Origin: Lepidostoma basale
Lineage: Eukaryota; Arthropoda; Insecta; Trichoptera; Lepidostomatidae
NCBI GenBank assembly: GCA_022606425.2
Contig: JAHDVF020000883.1
Span: 186,001 to 250,000 of the forward strand
Length of the DNA: 64,000 nt
Direction of reading: 5' to 3'
Position numbers and translations under genes: made by a program. Each line of letters opens with the position of its first letter. Within the stretch, counting starts at the first letter, position 1. Of this stretch, positions 1-11,330 are shown in pieces. Under the pieces are notes generated by a model. The model was not told the DNA's origin. It did not search any database and worked only from the letters and a program-made list of their open reading frames with translations.

Positions 1-354
1 CCAGAAGCTTCCTACAATTTGTAATGCTAAAAGCAAATATATTCTAGTCTGTGGTATGTGTTTATAGAACAGACATCACTATATCCCTACTACTGTAGGG
101 AATATATAATAATCTATGAAGATAATGATGAATGATAATTGATGGGATATATGGTATCTCGACCTGCTTCTAGTTGCCTTTCTATAAATATCCAATTCTA
201 ATTTCTCCTTTACTATGTTAATTCCTATATCTAGGATATTAATTTAAGATCCGCCAATCTCCATAGTAAATTGTATGCTAGGAATTTGTCTAGTTCCTTG
301 GGGTACATCCACATATCTTTTATAGAAAGCCATGTTTTTGAAACTATGTATTTA
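1..354. other. AT-rich sequence, nothing recognised
   Basis: No ORF, repeat family or structured signal that I can support. It may be an intron or intergenic part of the exportin-7 locus. Confidence 0.3.
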
Positions 355-1690
355 AAAGACCAACACCCTCTAGCACAGCCGAGTTCTCAAAATATCCCCT
401 GATTAATTTAAAGAAATGGGTTATGAGATGCCCATCCCTTCGAAGCTGTAAAGAATTGGTTCCGAGCATTCCTAAAAGAAATGCCGTGGGTTATAGCCAC
501 GGATAACTACCATACTACCTGTAGAGATACCCCAAAAATTTTTTGATCTCTCCAGCATAACGGAATATCTGGCCTCGTGAGGACTCCATATCACAGAACC
601 ACTTTCGAGTCTGCTCTGAACCAACGCGTTGTATAGGACTCGGAGCACATTGGGATTTCCGAAAACTCTTCCGGTCCGAATGATGAAGCCCAACATCCTC
701 AGTGCAATGTCACAAATCCTCTCGATATGTGAACGAAAAGTCAGCCTTCTCTCATAGATGATCCCGAGATCCTTTATCGTAGATACGTGTGTTAGTTGCT
801 GTTTGTTCATTGTGTATCTATGATACACAGTTCTCAATGCTCTGGGAAACGATAGCATAGCGCACTTAGAGACATTGAAGTGCGTTTTATCACTGTGACT
901 CCAGCTAACAATATTATCAATGTCCGACTGGAGGCGAAGACAGTCGTCAGGATTGTTAATTTCTAGGAATAATTTCAGATCATCAGCAAATAAAAGAAAT
1001 TGCGAGAAGTTTATCACCTTCGCAATATCATTTATGAAGAGGAGTGGCCCTAGGTTTGAACCTTGTGGTACCTCTGAATTTACAAGAAAAGGTTCCGATT
1101 GAAAAATTTGCTATCAGAATGTCATGGTTCACAGTATCAAAGGCCTTTGAGAAATCATTATATGAACAGTCAACTTGGTGACCAAATTTGCTGCGGATTC
1201 TCTTCTGCTGCGGTTGTTCAGATGGTTGAATTTATTCTCCATATACTCAATTCGCTTGCATAGTTCCATATTTTGTATTTTAATACTTTCCATCTCCTTC
1301 CTCTCACGCTGCAGTACTTGTACCTGCTTGTACAAGTCATCGTATTTTTGAGAGAGAAAGGTGATTGAATCTAATATACTACTTTTGAAGGTAAGGAATT
1401 CCTCTGACATAAGCGTTTTGATACCCAGTATTTGATTTGTGATGAATCAAGTCGAGGGTGCTGTTGGTTTCTTCCGTCTTTGTGCACGGAGGGCATAGCC
1501 AGTCAGATGTAGACTTCGAGGTGCGGGTTTTCGCAGACAATGGAACGCACTCTAAATGAAATTTGTGACTGCATTTATTGCACTTCAGCAAGTCAGCGGC
1601 CTTAATCGGTTTATTGCACTTCGTACAGGCTTTGGAAGACATTACTTATAAGTACCTGGGTACCGAAACTGACCTTTTTGTTATTGGTTC
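355..1690 (-). mobile_element. Internally deleted CR1/Jockey-type LINE (ORF1 fused to RT)
   Basis: Reading the minus strand from about 1642, ORF1 begins MSSKACTKCNKP and has a PHD-like Cys/His finger (CTKC, CNKC, HLEC, CPPC), then a Lys/Glu-rich coiled coil (1190-1410). At about 1175 the sequence jumps into the reverse transcriptase: FSKAFDTVNHDIL (1120-1165), a PQG motif near 1065 and FADDLKLF (about 990). The RT thumb and C-terminal tail continue with frameshifts to 355 (LITHFFKLIRGYFENSAV). The endonuclease and first half of the RT are missing, so this is a non-autonomous deletion derivative. It is pseudogenised by several frameshifts. A PHD-type ORF1 finger is typical of some insect CR1/Jockey lineages; the exact clade needs an RT tree. 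Confidence 0.8.
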
Positions 1691-2395
1691 TCGTAATCCC
1701 TAGAGTAGGTACCTAGGGCTTGGGGATCGGAGCGGTTGGTTCCCAGAACTTAGGAACACGTGGTGCGGCACTAGCACGTTCTGCAGAGGTGCGATATGAA
1801 TGTGAGAACTTTGTGACACTGATATTTTAATTTAAGTAAATTAAAACGCTTATATCATTTGCTACACTAAACTATTTAACACTTTTATGACACAAAACTG
1901 GCTAGACTTGAATAATGCGCACTTTGTAGTTTTTAAAAATATTTTTTTATTTTTTTTAAGCCAAAGGTCGTTGTTTTAGAATCGGTCCGGTTTTCTTTCC
2001 TTTTAGTTTCTTTAATAAGTTTAATTTTAGGACTTGCAGGTTATTAGCCCACAGAGCCCGAGTTCATTGGTGGGGCTGCCACCTTTGTGGCCTATGAACA
2101 TGCCAGGTTTTGCAGTGAGTGTTCCTTCTCCTACTTGGGCTACCAGTGTATTAGTTAATGGGTTGATGGGGCCCAACTCTCCAGGCTACATGCTTATATT
2201 TGAGTAGCGGCATGGGCTCGCCACTGTCGTTCACCTTCATCGTAATTAAAATATATTATAAGAAGTTTAAACAGGATTATTAGAGTAAAAACTACGGAGC
2301 GAAATAAAATGCGACCGTTTGCAATGAATGGTGAATGTAATCATTGGTAAGACTTATCGCAACATGATGATATAATTAAAATTAAATGCTAGGAA
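1691..2395. other. No gene recognised
   Basis: The first part may be 5' UTR of the LINE that starts at 1690. The rest has no convincing ORF or known repeat that I can name. Confidence 0.3.
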
Positions 2396-3900
2396 AGTTA
2401 GAGATGCGGTTTAGAAGGATTATTGCCCTGCCCACAGGCATTACCTTAAGTACCAGGGGTGTTAGTTGAAGTTTGCCGGTTTTTTCAATAAAGAAAACGC
2501 TTAATTCTCAAGGGAATCTCAAATTTTTTTTATTCAAAGTATTGACCATCGGATTCTATACATTTTGCCCATCTTTGAGGCAAATCATGGATACCATTCC
2601 AAAAAAAAAAAATTCTTTCGAGGCAAACCATTCGATGAGCCATTTTTCGACTTTTTCAAAATTGGCGAAGCGCTGCTCTGCGAGTGAGTGTCCCATCAAT
2701 ACGAAAAGGTGATAGTCGGACGGGACAAGGTCTGGAGAGTACGGCGGGTGCGATAATATTTCCCAATTCAATGCTTTGAGAGTGTTCTTCACCACTTTAG
2801 CTGTATGAGGCGATGCGTTGTCATGTTGTAGGATAACTTTGCCATGTCTTCGGGCCCATTCCGGCCGTTTTTCAATCAACGCATGATTCAAATTGATAAT
2901 TTGTTGTCGGTAGCGATCCGTATTCACCGTCTCACCAGGTTTTAATAACTCGAAGTACACCACACCACACTGGTCCCACCAAACACAGAGCATTGTCTTA
3001 CGGCCAAAGCGATTTGGCCTTGGAGTCGATGGGCCGGCCTCACCAGGTGAAAGCCATGATTTTTCCGCTTCGGGTTCTCAAAATAAATCCATTTTTCGTC
3101 CCCCGTGACAATTCGATGCAGAAAAGATTTCCTTTCGAACCTTTGAAGCAGCATTTCACAAATGGTTTTTCGATTTTCGATTTGTCTCTCGTTCATTTGG
3201 TGATAGGTTCTACACAGTGGCAGGTGAAATAATCTATGTTGCCTTTGTCTCAAATAATTGTCAGGGACAAACAAAGTCAAGTCATTCAAAATATCAGAGT
3301 TATGTATTCGACCACGAATCAGTTGAAAAAAATTAACACCCAGGTGGATAGTTTGTCTAATTTCCAATGATTGGTAGTCCAGCATACCCAGCAAAAAAAC
3401 AGTTTGGTACAGCCAGGGGTAATAACCGTTTTCTTTGAGGTACAAAAAAATGTAAGAAATTTTTCTAAACCTTTTCAATCAACAGGCAGTATTTAGTTTC
3501 ATGCGGTGCCCACACCGGTGTACTTAATTCCAACCGACTTCTTACCAAAGAGTTATGCAATAACTTCAGGACTTTTGATTTGTTAAAATCTTTCCCATTC
3601 CTAAGAACAAATCCCAAAATCTTATGGGAGCTATTACATACTGATGTAATATGAAGTACACTTCGATATTTTAAAATACAATTAGCTTATTTTACTCCAT
3701 TTCTAGACGCTTGGAATGTCATTCTGGAGTTTAAAACAATCGTCGACAGATTTGATTTCTCAAACCAGAGGCTATTGGAATATTTTATATTTTTAGTAAT
3801 ATTATTTATAAAAATTGTAAATAACAACGGCCCTAGAATGGAACCCTGAGGAACACCAGAAGGTGCGGAGAACTTATTGCATCCAATGCGGCATTCCACT
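2396..3900 (-). mobile_element. CR1/Jockey LINE 3' fragment split by a mariner
   Basis: Minus-strand RT pieces: GVPQGSILGPLLF at about 3850; thumb and C-terminal text at 3480-3660 (LGFVLRNGKDFNKSKVLKLL in one frame, LELSTPVWAPHE in another); then NGYYPWLY and YLRQRQHRLFHLPLCRT at 3210-3480. The tail resumes at 2400-2455 as VMPVGRAIILLNRIS. In other copies in this window (for example 8982-9380) these two parts are contiguous, so the interruption is a mariner insertion. The FADD catalytic block is deleted. Confidence 0.75.
2462..3213 (-). mobile_element. Decayed mariner transposase fragment inside a LINE
   Basis: Minus strand. The N-terminal helix-turn-helix part is missing; the sequence starts at MNERQIENRKTICEMLLQRF and continues with TGDEKWIYFENPKRK (first catalytic Asp). 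It then changes frame near 2990 to MLCVWWDQCGVVYFELLKPG. The second catalytic block is VILQHDNASPHTAK and the third YSPDLVPSDYHLF, giving the D,D34D spacing of mariner transposases. A tail after WFASKEFFFF ends near 2560. The truncation and frameshift make it inactive. An ORF running across the junction reads as a LINE-mariner fusion but is an artefact of the insertion. Confidence 0.85.
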
Positions 3901-3904
3901 CTCC

Positions 3905-4590
3905 TCTGTTGACCTCAGCGGGAGACGCGACGTGATGGGTTGCGGACCTCATCGACACCTCTAGGCATATCTCCCGCACACACTTACTACCTAAGACATT
4001 ACTTTTCTATATAATTACACATTAAAAACTAAAAATACAAATTTATATAAACCAGCACTGGAGTTCCAAACTTAAGACTAACACATCACAAATGCAAGAT
4101 ACGGGTCTCTTCCACGATGGTGCTTTATGATTGTTGGCGGGATCCGGGTCCAAGGGTTCAGGGTGCGGGGTTGTCCGATGTTGCTGGCCGTTAAGATAGT
4201 GCGTTTTTATTTTATTCGTTCAGACTGTAGGGATGATTAAATTATAAATAAAACACTTGTTTTTTACCACTTGAATATTATATTTTAAACGACTAGTTTC
4301 GAAAGCTACAGATGCTTCCATCTACAGGTTTCAATATAAACTTAAGCATTAATATTACATATAACAATTATCTGTACCGATAGAGGTGGGGGGGATTATG
4401 AGTGATTGGTGGCAGGAGGTAAGTGAGGGGGTAGGGGCTCGAGATAACGGGAACATGGAAAGCAGGGGTGAGGAATTTGGTTTTCTAAGTTATTCATTAT
4501 TTGTCCTTTATATGGTACTGGATGTATTCATTAGAGTTTATGTGAGTTGAATGAGTGATTTGTATAAATTGTTATAAATGTAATATTCTT
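3905..4590. other. Diverged repeat A piece and hammerhead-like half-site, otherwise nothing recognised
   Basis: 3905-4010 is a diverged copy of the repeat described at 9520-10140 (Arg-rich stretch in the minus frame, gggagacgcg core). 4291-4327 holds a hammerhead-like half-site on the minus strand. 4340-4590 shows no feature. Confidence 0.4.
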
Positions 4591-5150
4591 CTTCTTCACT
4601 TTTGGTAGACTCAGGAGTCTTTTATTTCAGGCGGGTCCTCTTGAGACGCTGAACTCCAGCTTTCTCCACCGTTTCGGGGGTCTTCCTGGTCGGCGTTGTC
4701 CGTTTGGCGTTCCATGGAGAGCTATGTGTGGTATCCTATTTGAACTCATCCTTTCTACGTGTTGATGCCAGTATCGCCGTCTTTGACGTCCCCATCTGAC
4801 CACATCTTCGACCTCGCAGACTCTCGGATTGCTGTATTCCTAACTCGATCACGTAGGGTCTTGCCAGCTATAGCGCGGAGTGTTTTCATCTCGGTTGTCC
4901 CAAACATCTTGACAGTGTCTGCCCTCGATTCAATGCCATATGTGAGGATTGGTCACACACAGGTCTTATAGATGTGTACCTTGCGTCAGTCCTCATGTCC
5001 TTGTTTCTCCATATGACATATTTCAGGCAGCCTGCAACTGCTGCAGCCCTATCCACCTGTGACCTTACTTCTCTGGGGAGGTCATTAGAGCTGGTTACGC
5101 GGTAGTATAATATGTAGGGATGATGATTTCCACGTACAGTCAAGATCTGC
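4591..5150 (-). mobile_element. LINE (RTE-type) RT C-terminal remnant
   Basis: Minus strand, frames broken by small indels: IYKTCVRPILTYGIESR, then TVKMFGTTEMKTLRAIAGKT and RDRVRNTAIRE, ending in GTPNGQRRPGRPPKRW. The last part is the basic 3' end motif of an RTE-type polyprotein. The element ends in a (GAA)n-type tail at about 4591. The same 3' end occurs in the opposite orientation at 17701-17850. Confidence 0.75.
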
Positions 5151-5306
5151 TAATGGGAAATGTCGATGGGTCTGCAACATGGCCCATAGGGGATGTTACG
5201 CTGTCCTGCATACCTTTAACGAGCCTAACACACAGATCTAACACGGCGATTCCATCAGCTGTATAACGAAAATCATGATGTCAGTCAGATAGTTCATTAC
5301 GAACGC

Positions 5307-5575
5307 ATATCGCACTGTGAGTGTAAAACCGAAACAAGTGCAAATATACAGTTTGGAGATATGGGAGTTTAAAGACTTCATATTGCTTGGAAAAACTGCT
5401 TTTTTTTTAATAAACCAATGATTTTCAGTTTAAAGTAATATACCTATAAACCGAAAATCATTGGTTTATTTAAAAAAAAAAACAGTTTTTCCAAGCAATA
5501 TGAAGTCTTTAAACTCCCATATCTTCAAACTGTATATTTGCACTTGTTTCGGTTTTACACTCACGGTGCGATATA
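5307..5575. repeat. 269-bp near-perfect palindrome
   Basis: Arms at 5307-5432 and 5447-5575 (about 126 and 129 bp) are reverse complements with only a few mismatches, around a 14-bp AT-rich centre. There is no ORF. It is consistent with a fold-back MITE or a recent inverted duplication; transcription either way would give a long hairpin RNA. Confidence 0.9.
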
Positions 5576-5880
5576 TAGGATTGCACATTTAAATTTAGAT
5601 GACACACTTTTAAACTTAGATTACACCACACAAGCAAAAAACCCTAATATCCCTGCGTCGAGTGCCGTGTGATGCGACACTTGATCTCTGGTCTGCACAC
5701 GTGCGGCGTATTATGTTTTGCGTGAGCCCTGCGCTCGTTACGGATTTGAATTTTTGAAGCTTTTTTGAGTTTAAACTGGGCCCGTTACAATTTTAAGTTC
5801 TTGAATTCTTAGTATTTATAAAACTATTCTAATACACGATAAGAGAACATCGTAGATTTGAGCTATTTATCCTATTTTAA

Positions 5881-6524
5881 CCGTTTGAGTGCTAAGCAAT
5901 TTTTGTAAAAATCTATTGGAAAATGCTATGCATATTTTGATTACTCTAAAGGAAAAAATTATGGTGTCAAATAAAACACTCTCATTTAGACAAATATTAA
6001 TCAATTTTAATAAATCTTTTTGGGTTATACAGAAAAAAGGTTAATATGAAGAAATGAACATAAAATATCATTACTATTATATTTTTATTTGGTTTTGAAA
6101 ATAAAAATTATAAAAAAACCAAAATTTGTCAAAAGATTGTATTTCTTCCGTTTCTGAAGATGGGGATGAAGAAGAAGACTCACTTTCAATTCTCAATCTT
6201 TTTCTTCGATGTAATATGACACTGCTGTCATCACTACTAATTTCTGTTTCACTATCCTAGCCGCAAAATCACTACACATGGAATTTACGTCTGAAATATT
6301 ATCACGTGACATGGCTATTTTTTTGTCAATAATTGTAACAACGCAAAAAAGTTATTTTTAAAAGCATAAAAATGCACCGTCGTTATAAATTATGTGTGAG
6401 GTCAGCGTACGTCCACTCCCGCGGAACGCCAAAAACGCACTGAAACTCGCGTCAGTTTTGCGCTGCGTCGCACTTTTCGATACAAATCGCCGCAGCGCAA
6501 AATCGCTGCTTAGCACTCTAACGG
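5881..6524. mobile_element. piggyBac-type non-autonomous element with TTAA target sites
   Basis: TTAA at 5877-5880 and 6525-6528 flank terminal inverted repeats beginning CCGTTTGAGTGCTAAGCA on the left and ending TGCTTAGCACTCTAACGG on the right. The 644-bp interior has a minus-strand Ser/Asp/Glu-rich stretch (SDDSSVILHRRKRLRIESES at about 6150-6240) resembling the acidic N terminus of piggyBac transposases, but no catalytic domain. A sister copy with almost the same ends is at 48901-49542. Confidence 0.85.
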
Positions 6525-6896
6525 TTAAAGATACTTCACAAAATGAGCAACTGTAACGCGACCGGCACATCCTACTGCCAGGTTTATATATCTACACGGT
6601 CGTGGCGTGTACGCCTGACCGTCAATTTCCTACTAACTGACGGTTCCGTTTCATTCATGCGCTTGTATTGCGGGCGTGTATGAGAGGTAGGCCTCTTCCC
6701 TGAAGAGAACACAGTACGGCCTTCTAGGAAATATACCTAGATAAGCCGGCCGCGTTTCGGGTTATTTTGGATGATTTTAGAACGAAGATTATGCAACGCA
6801 GGCTCGTGGGATAATTATTTCGAAATGGTGTCATTTTTGTCACTGAAAAATCTCAACAGAAGTTGTCCAGAGTTCGGGAAATACATCTTTTTGTAG

Positions 6897-7295
6897 AGAT
6901 ATAAACACAACGAGCACAACGCCATGTTCCTGGAGGTCATGCAGCGCCGCCCGGAGATCATGCAGCAGCTGCTGACCACCGTTCTGAACGTGATAATGTT
7001 CGAGGACTGCCGCAACCAGTGGTCCATGTCCCTCCCGCTGCTGGGTCTGGTGCTGCTCAACGAGGAGCACTTCCAGAGGCTGCGCGAGCGCGTGGTGGCC
7101 TCGCAGCCCGTGGAGCGCCAGCCCGCCATGGCGCAGTGGTTCCACTCCCTCATGGACGGCATCGAGAGGAACCTGCTCACCAAGAACAGGGACAAGTTCA
7201 CGCAGAACCTCTCGACGTTCCGTCGCGACATAAACGACTCCCTCCGCGGCCCCAACACGACGGCCTCGTCTGTCACGGACATGATGACCTCATAA
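6897..7295 (+). CDS. XPO7: Exportin-7 (RanBP16), last coding exon
   Basis: Exportin-7 is an importin-beta/karyopherin family nuclear transport receptor that moves cargo through nuclear pores with RanGTP. This exon encodes the C-terminal HEAT region: about 132 residues ending at TAA 7293-7295. The stretch [22 protein letters not shown], then [20 protein letters not shown] and FRRDINDSL matches the conserved exportin-7 C terminus. The protein ends DMMTS, close to the usual DMMS ending. The likely splice acceptor is the tttttgtag at 6888-6896; an in-frame stop lies just upstream, so the frame opens only after splicing (AGA TAT AAA CAC...). GC-rich codon use contrasts with the flanking repeats. 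Earlier exons were not found in 1-6896 and are probably outside the window. The orthology is clear; the exon start is inferred. Confidence 0.93.
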   Translation, partial: RYKHNEHNAMFLEVMQRRPEIMQQLLTTVLNVIMFEDCRNQWSMSLPLLGLVLLNEEHFQRLRERVVASQPVERQPAMAQWFHSLMDGIERNLLTKNRDKFTQNLSTFRRDINDSLRGPNTTASSVTDMMTS

Positions 7296-8085
7296 CGACG
7301 GCGGCCCCACACACGACGGACGGCGGGGGCCGGGATCTTTTACCTTTCGACGTACGCTCGCGCCCAACGGGGGACCAAAGAAACACGCCCGTGCAAAGTT
7401 TTTAACCGACTAACTAGCGCCGTCTCTCCGATGTGGTTGGCAGAAATAAGAGGTTTTTCATTAACCTTTTCCACGCGTTAATTTGCTCCGTTTTATGTAT
7501 ACCCCTACGCGGTACATATTTTCAAATACCTATGTACGCAATCAAATGACCAATTATAGCATTATGGCATGATCTATTGGACTATACAGACTTTCTCTAT
7601 TTCACGTACATATATATTCTTTATATATATTTTCAATATGAAAAACCACAACATTGTAATGGCTTGGATTAAGCATGTACTCGCGTGTAACATTTTTCCT
7701 GCTATTTTACTCACAAATTTGCATGTTTTGATGATACAGCCGTGAATATGCAGGAACATAAAAGAAAATGGCTGTATCTTAAACGCCGTGATGTTTCATA
7801 TCTATTGCATTTACGTATGTACGTGTACCAAAGTCAGACGTGCAAAGTGATAAAGGTACCAACATCATCCGTAATACGTTAGAACTTTGTAATATTTTCC
7901 TATGTCATACGTGGCGTATTAAAACACGTATTCAAAATGAAAATTTATCACGTATTGTAAAATCTAACGCCAAGATTTTACAATGTATAATATACACAAA
8001 TGTCCGGATCGTCCAGCTGACGACAAGTGCACCATCTAAAATAACATTATGTGCTAAATTATTTTTATTTATTATTTTATTTTAT
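7296..8085 (+). other. Probable exportin-7 3' UTR and downstream sequence
   Basis: GC-rich for about 140 bp after the stop, then AT-rich. I see no canonical AATAAA close to the stop, so the UTR end is not defined. 7985-8085 resembles part of repeat A (gtccggatcgtcca, then a T-rich run). Confidence 0.35.
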
Positions 8086-8382
8086 ACTAGCTGACCCGGC
8101 AACGCTTCGCTATTGCTAAATTCGAGTACATAAATAAACCCAATATATATTAAACAAATACAATTAAAGTTCAATAACAATTTGTTTATTTATTGGATTA
8201 AATGCCATGTGTATGGATGCAAAAATGTGTGTCTATATCTTTAAAACAAAGTTTCAATCCAAGCAAACTCGCTGTGAATTATAAACTTGAATACATATTA
8301 CTAATGTAATTGAAAAACTATTTTTTGAATATTTTATATGAAATTTAATAATCAAATAAACAATATTTGCACAAAACATTCA
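8086..8382 (+). repeat. LINE 3'-terminal-type repeat (gctgacccggcaacgc)
   Basis: Starts with ctagctgacccggcaacg, a phrase common at the ends of dispersed insect repeats, followed by AT-rich sequence. No ORF. Confidence 0.35.
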
Positions 8383-8720
8383 TTATATTAAAGAAACAAA
8401 ACTCTTGATTTTGTTGTCCATGAAATTCACATCAGAGCCAATAAAGTAAGTTTCTACGATCGTGATTTCGGCACTGCGAGTCCGCTGGCGTGGAATAGTA
8501 ATATAGATGATAATACTACATAAGCCTCCCTTCCCGACTTCCACAACTGTATCCCTCGCCGCTCTGCGCCATTGACCTCCTGCCACTCGCTTAATGTCAT
8601 CAGACCATCTTGCTTGTGATCTGCCAGAATTTGTGTAGCTGTTTCTCTTTCGCCACTCCAGGCCAGAAGATCTTATCACCCGTTGTCCGTGCTTTATGAC
8701 CGATCCCATTCCATTTAAAC
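8383..8720 (-). mobile_element. RTE-type LINE C-terminal fragment
   Basis: Minus-strand text includes RSSGLEWRKRNSYTNSGRSQ, ARWSDDIKRVAGGQWRRAAR and DTVVEVGKGG, resembling the 3' end of insect RTE-like polyproteins (RW.DD, then W.R.A.D). A related copy is at 36750-36905. 8390-8500 shares sequence in inverted orientation with 10400-10460. Confidence 0.6.
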
Positions 8721-8981
8721 ATTAGTTATTTTACACGCTGCATCGGCAACTTTGGTCCGATCTTTGATTCATCAATTTTGGGCCCTGGAATTAAAAAAAA
8801 AAAATTAGAATTGCCATAAGGCGGACACCGAAGAGGCAAAATTTAAATTTCCATACAATGAATGAATTACAACTGTTGTTCACTTGTTTGCTGAAGATAT
8901 TCTTCATATTCAGTTCATGGTATATGCATAATAATAATAATAATTAGGCTAATTTGTCAAATTGGGATCCGATATTCTCTG

Positions 8982-9510
8982 ATGGTGGAGCGAGTGCAGA
9001 AAAAATTTCTGCGCTTTCTTTACCTCAGGGAGCGCGGTTATTACCCGTGGCTCTTTCCGACTGAATTCTTGCTAGGTATGCTAAGCTACCAATCATTGGA
9101 GAGAAGGAGGAACATTCACTTGGGAGTTCACTTCTTTCAGCTGATTGGCGGCCGTATACAGAACTCGGATGTCCTGAGTGATGTAGGTCTATTTGTCCCT
9201 GATAATTACCTTCGTCAAAGACAGCACAGATTGTTTTATTTGCCACGCTGCAGAACCAACCTGCCAATGGTAATGCCTGTGGGTAGGGCAATCTTATTGC
9301 TTAATCGGATCGCCTCGGAGGTCGACATATTTCGTGATAGTGTGAGTTGCCTCAGGGATGCAATATCAATGTTATGATTTTTTCTTACTCTTAAGCTTAA
9401 TTTTTATTTTTTTTAATGCTTCTCTGTTTATAATGTAATTGCAAACGATTTGGAATTGTATGTCTGTAATGTTTGTGATTATTAGCAAAATAAATGAAAT
9501 GAAATGAAAA
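8982..9510 (+). mobile_element. CR1/Jockey LINE 3' end with 3' UTR
   Basis: An intact 131-residue RT C-terminal tail (MVERVQKKFLRFLYLRERGY, LLGMLSYQSLERRR, VPDNYLRQRQHRLFYLP, MPVGRAILLLNRIASEVDIF) ends at 9377. A 3' UTR follows, finishing in an AATAAA-containing (AAATG)n-like tail at about 9490-9510. It is severely 5' truncated. This copy is the best local reference for the other tails (16415-16920, 47115-47524, 49576-49960). Confidence 0.85.
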
Positions 9511-9514
9511 TGAA

Positions 9515-10140
9515 AACTAACTAACTAACCATCACGCCGTCTCCCCGAAAGGGTAAGCAGAAAGAATGGACTGTCACACTTTTACTGATGCGGTACTCCA
9601 TCCTTCTCTTTTCGCCCCGCGGAAGACGCGGTGTGATGGGTTGCGAACCTCATCGCCACCAATAGGTATCTGCCGCGCACACTTCGATCGTCCAACACCC
9701 ACAAAATAAATCTAAAACAAATAATATAAAATACAATTATATAAAAAAAAATAACAAAATAAAAATAATTTAACACAAAATGTTCTTTTTAGACGGTGCA
9801 CATATTGTCTATTTAATTTATAATATGTTCCACGTATCCACTGTTTTTTTAATTTAGCACATAATGTACTAACACATAATGTTTTTTTCAATGTTGCACA
9901 TGTTGACATGGACGATCCGGACTTTTGTGTTTATTTAATTTATGTTACACGTATCCACCATTTTTTAAATTATCTGTAATAAGGCACTTAACCAGCAATA
10001 ACTTAAAAATAATATTGAAGAAATTATTCAAATTGTCATTGGAACAAATGAAAAATTTATTTGTACACCTGTCAAAATTCTTTATAAAAACGATAAAACT
10101 AATAAAACCTTTTAATTTGATTAATTTGTCAAATTAATTA
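9515..10140 (-). repeat. Repeat A: dispersed element with an RTE-like 3' end
   Basis: On the minus strand it ends in the RTE tail (tctgcttaccctttcgggga, then (TTAG)n at 9515-9530). Upstream is a conserved core with gggcgaaaagagaaggatgg and a AAT-rich part. Good copies are at 14878-15230 and 39855-40140, a diverged one at 3905-4010. It has no protein domain I recognise and may be a SINE-like or chimeric element mobilised by the RTE machinery. Confidence 0.6.
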
Positions 10141-10325
10141 AATTAATCAGATTTTAAAGGTTGGTCATGTTAGAAGTCGGAGGAATCGACATGCGTGTAT
10201 GAATGTGGAGGAAGCTAGAGAGGTTGGCCAGGATAGAGTAGTGTTATGGTCCATTCTCTCTGCCTACCCCTGTGGAGAAACGGCGTGATGGTTTATTTGT
10301 TTGTTTAATTTGTATAATCGCCGTT
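10141..10325 (+). mobile_element. RTE LINE 3' tail
   Basis: Contains the shared RTE ending: ggtcatgttagaagtcgg, then a frame reading EEAREV-like text, ATTCTCTCTGCCTACCCC and the gatggttta end. Confidence 0.6.
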
Positions 10326-10640
10326 TTCGTGAATAGCTCACCTCAAGGGCGCTTTGACAATGTTTTTAGTCATGAAAGGTGCATGTGACAACAGCGAAAT
10401 CACGATCGTAGAAACTTACTTTATTGGCTCTGATGTGAATTTCATGGACAACAAAATCAAGAGTTTTGTTTCTCTAAACATATGAATGTTTTGTGCAAAT
10501 GTGATATAATATTGTTTATTGATATACAGACAACCGTTGTTAACATTTTATGGGATATTTTGAAAAGGTGGGTTTTTAGGTGAGATTTAAAGTCTGTCGG
10601 ATTGTCAATGCATCTGAGGCGTGCAGGAAGCATATTTCAG
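10326..10640 (-). repeat. L2-like LINE 3' fragment
   Basis: Shares the end sequence ctcacctcaagggcgctttgac and the ttttgaaaaggtgggtttt motif with 55857-56000, and the gatcgtagaaacttactt block with the inverse copy at 8440-8470. Confidence 0.5.
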
Positions 10641-11330
10641 GCGGACGGAGAATAATTCCATAACACAATGATTTGACGAAAGTCATCTTCACATAGGAGT
10701 GACGTGGCTAATGACTAGCATTTAAAACTTCACCAACACTACTGGTTGGTATTCCAATTTTGAAGGAAGCGTATTCCGCCTTTGATCTAATTTTGCGGAC
10801 AGTGAATGATGCTGATGCCGAAACCAATGATTTGACGAAAGTCATTGTGTCTTCTTCTGACGTGTCTTGATGAAAGGTTCTAAGAACCCTCGTGCTTGTG
10901 GTGGGAGTGGCTTTCTTGAATGGGAGTGAATCTTTTGGCTCCGTAGTCTTAGAGCCTCTAAGTACCGGCTTTTTTATGAATTAACATCGCGAGAGTGAGA
11001 TGGTGTTAATGGCGTTGGTTAGTCGTCAATTGCAGTAATGGGGACAGCTGCGGTAGACGAAACGCCGAGTTAGCGCATCAGAAAGTCTACCCGACGGCTC
11101 AAAATATTAATGGCATCCGTCTGCGCCAATATTAATTGAACTATGTCCTTGTTCCCAGAACACATATTAGTAGAGGACATTATTGTAAAGAGAGTAGTAG
11201 GGGGCGTACACACAGCGCTCCAGAGCGAGTTGTTGCTTGTTTTTAAAAAAAAAAATTATATAAAAAATACATAACAAAGCATGTATTCCCCATGAGTTAT
11301 AATAAACTCATTTTGGGGCTTAAAATTATT
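10641..11330. other. No gene recognised
   Basis: Short direct repetition of aatgatttgacgaaagtcat near 10660 and 10830 suggests a degraded repeat. No protein match. Confidence 0.3.

Noticed and set aside
6815..7312. Minus-strand ORFs of 101 and 165 codons
   Set aside because: They are antisense shadows of the GC-rich exportin-7 exon.
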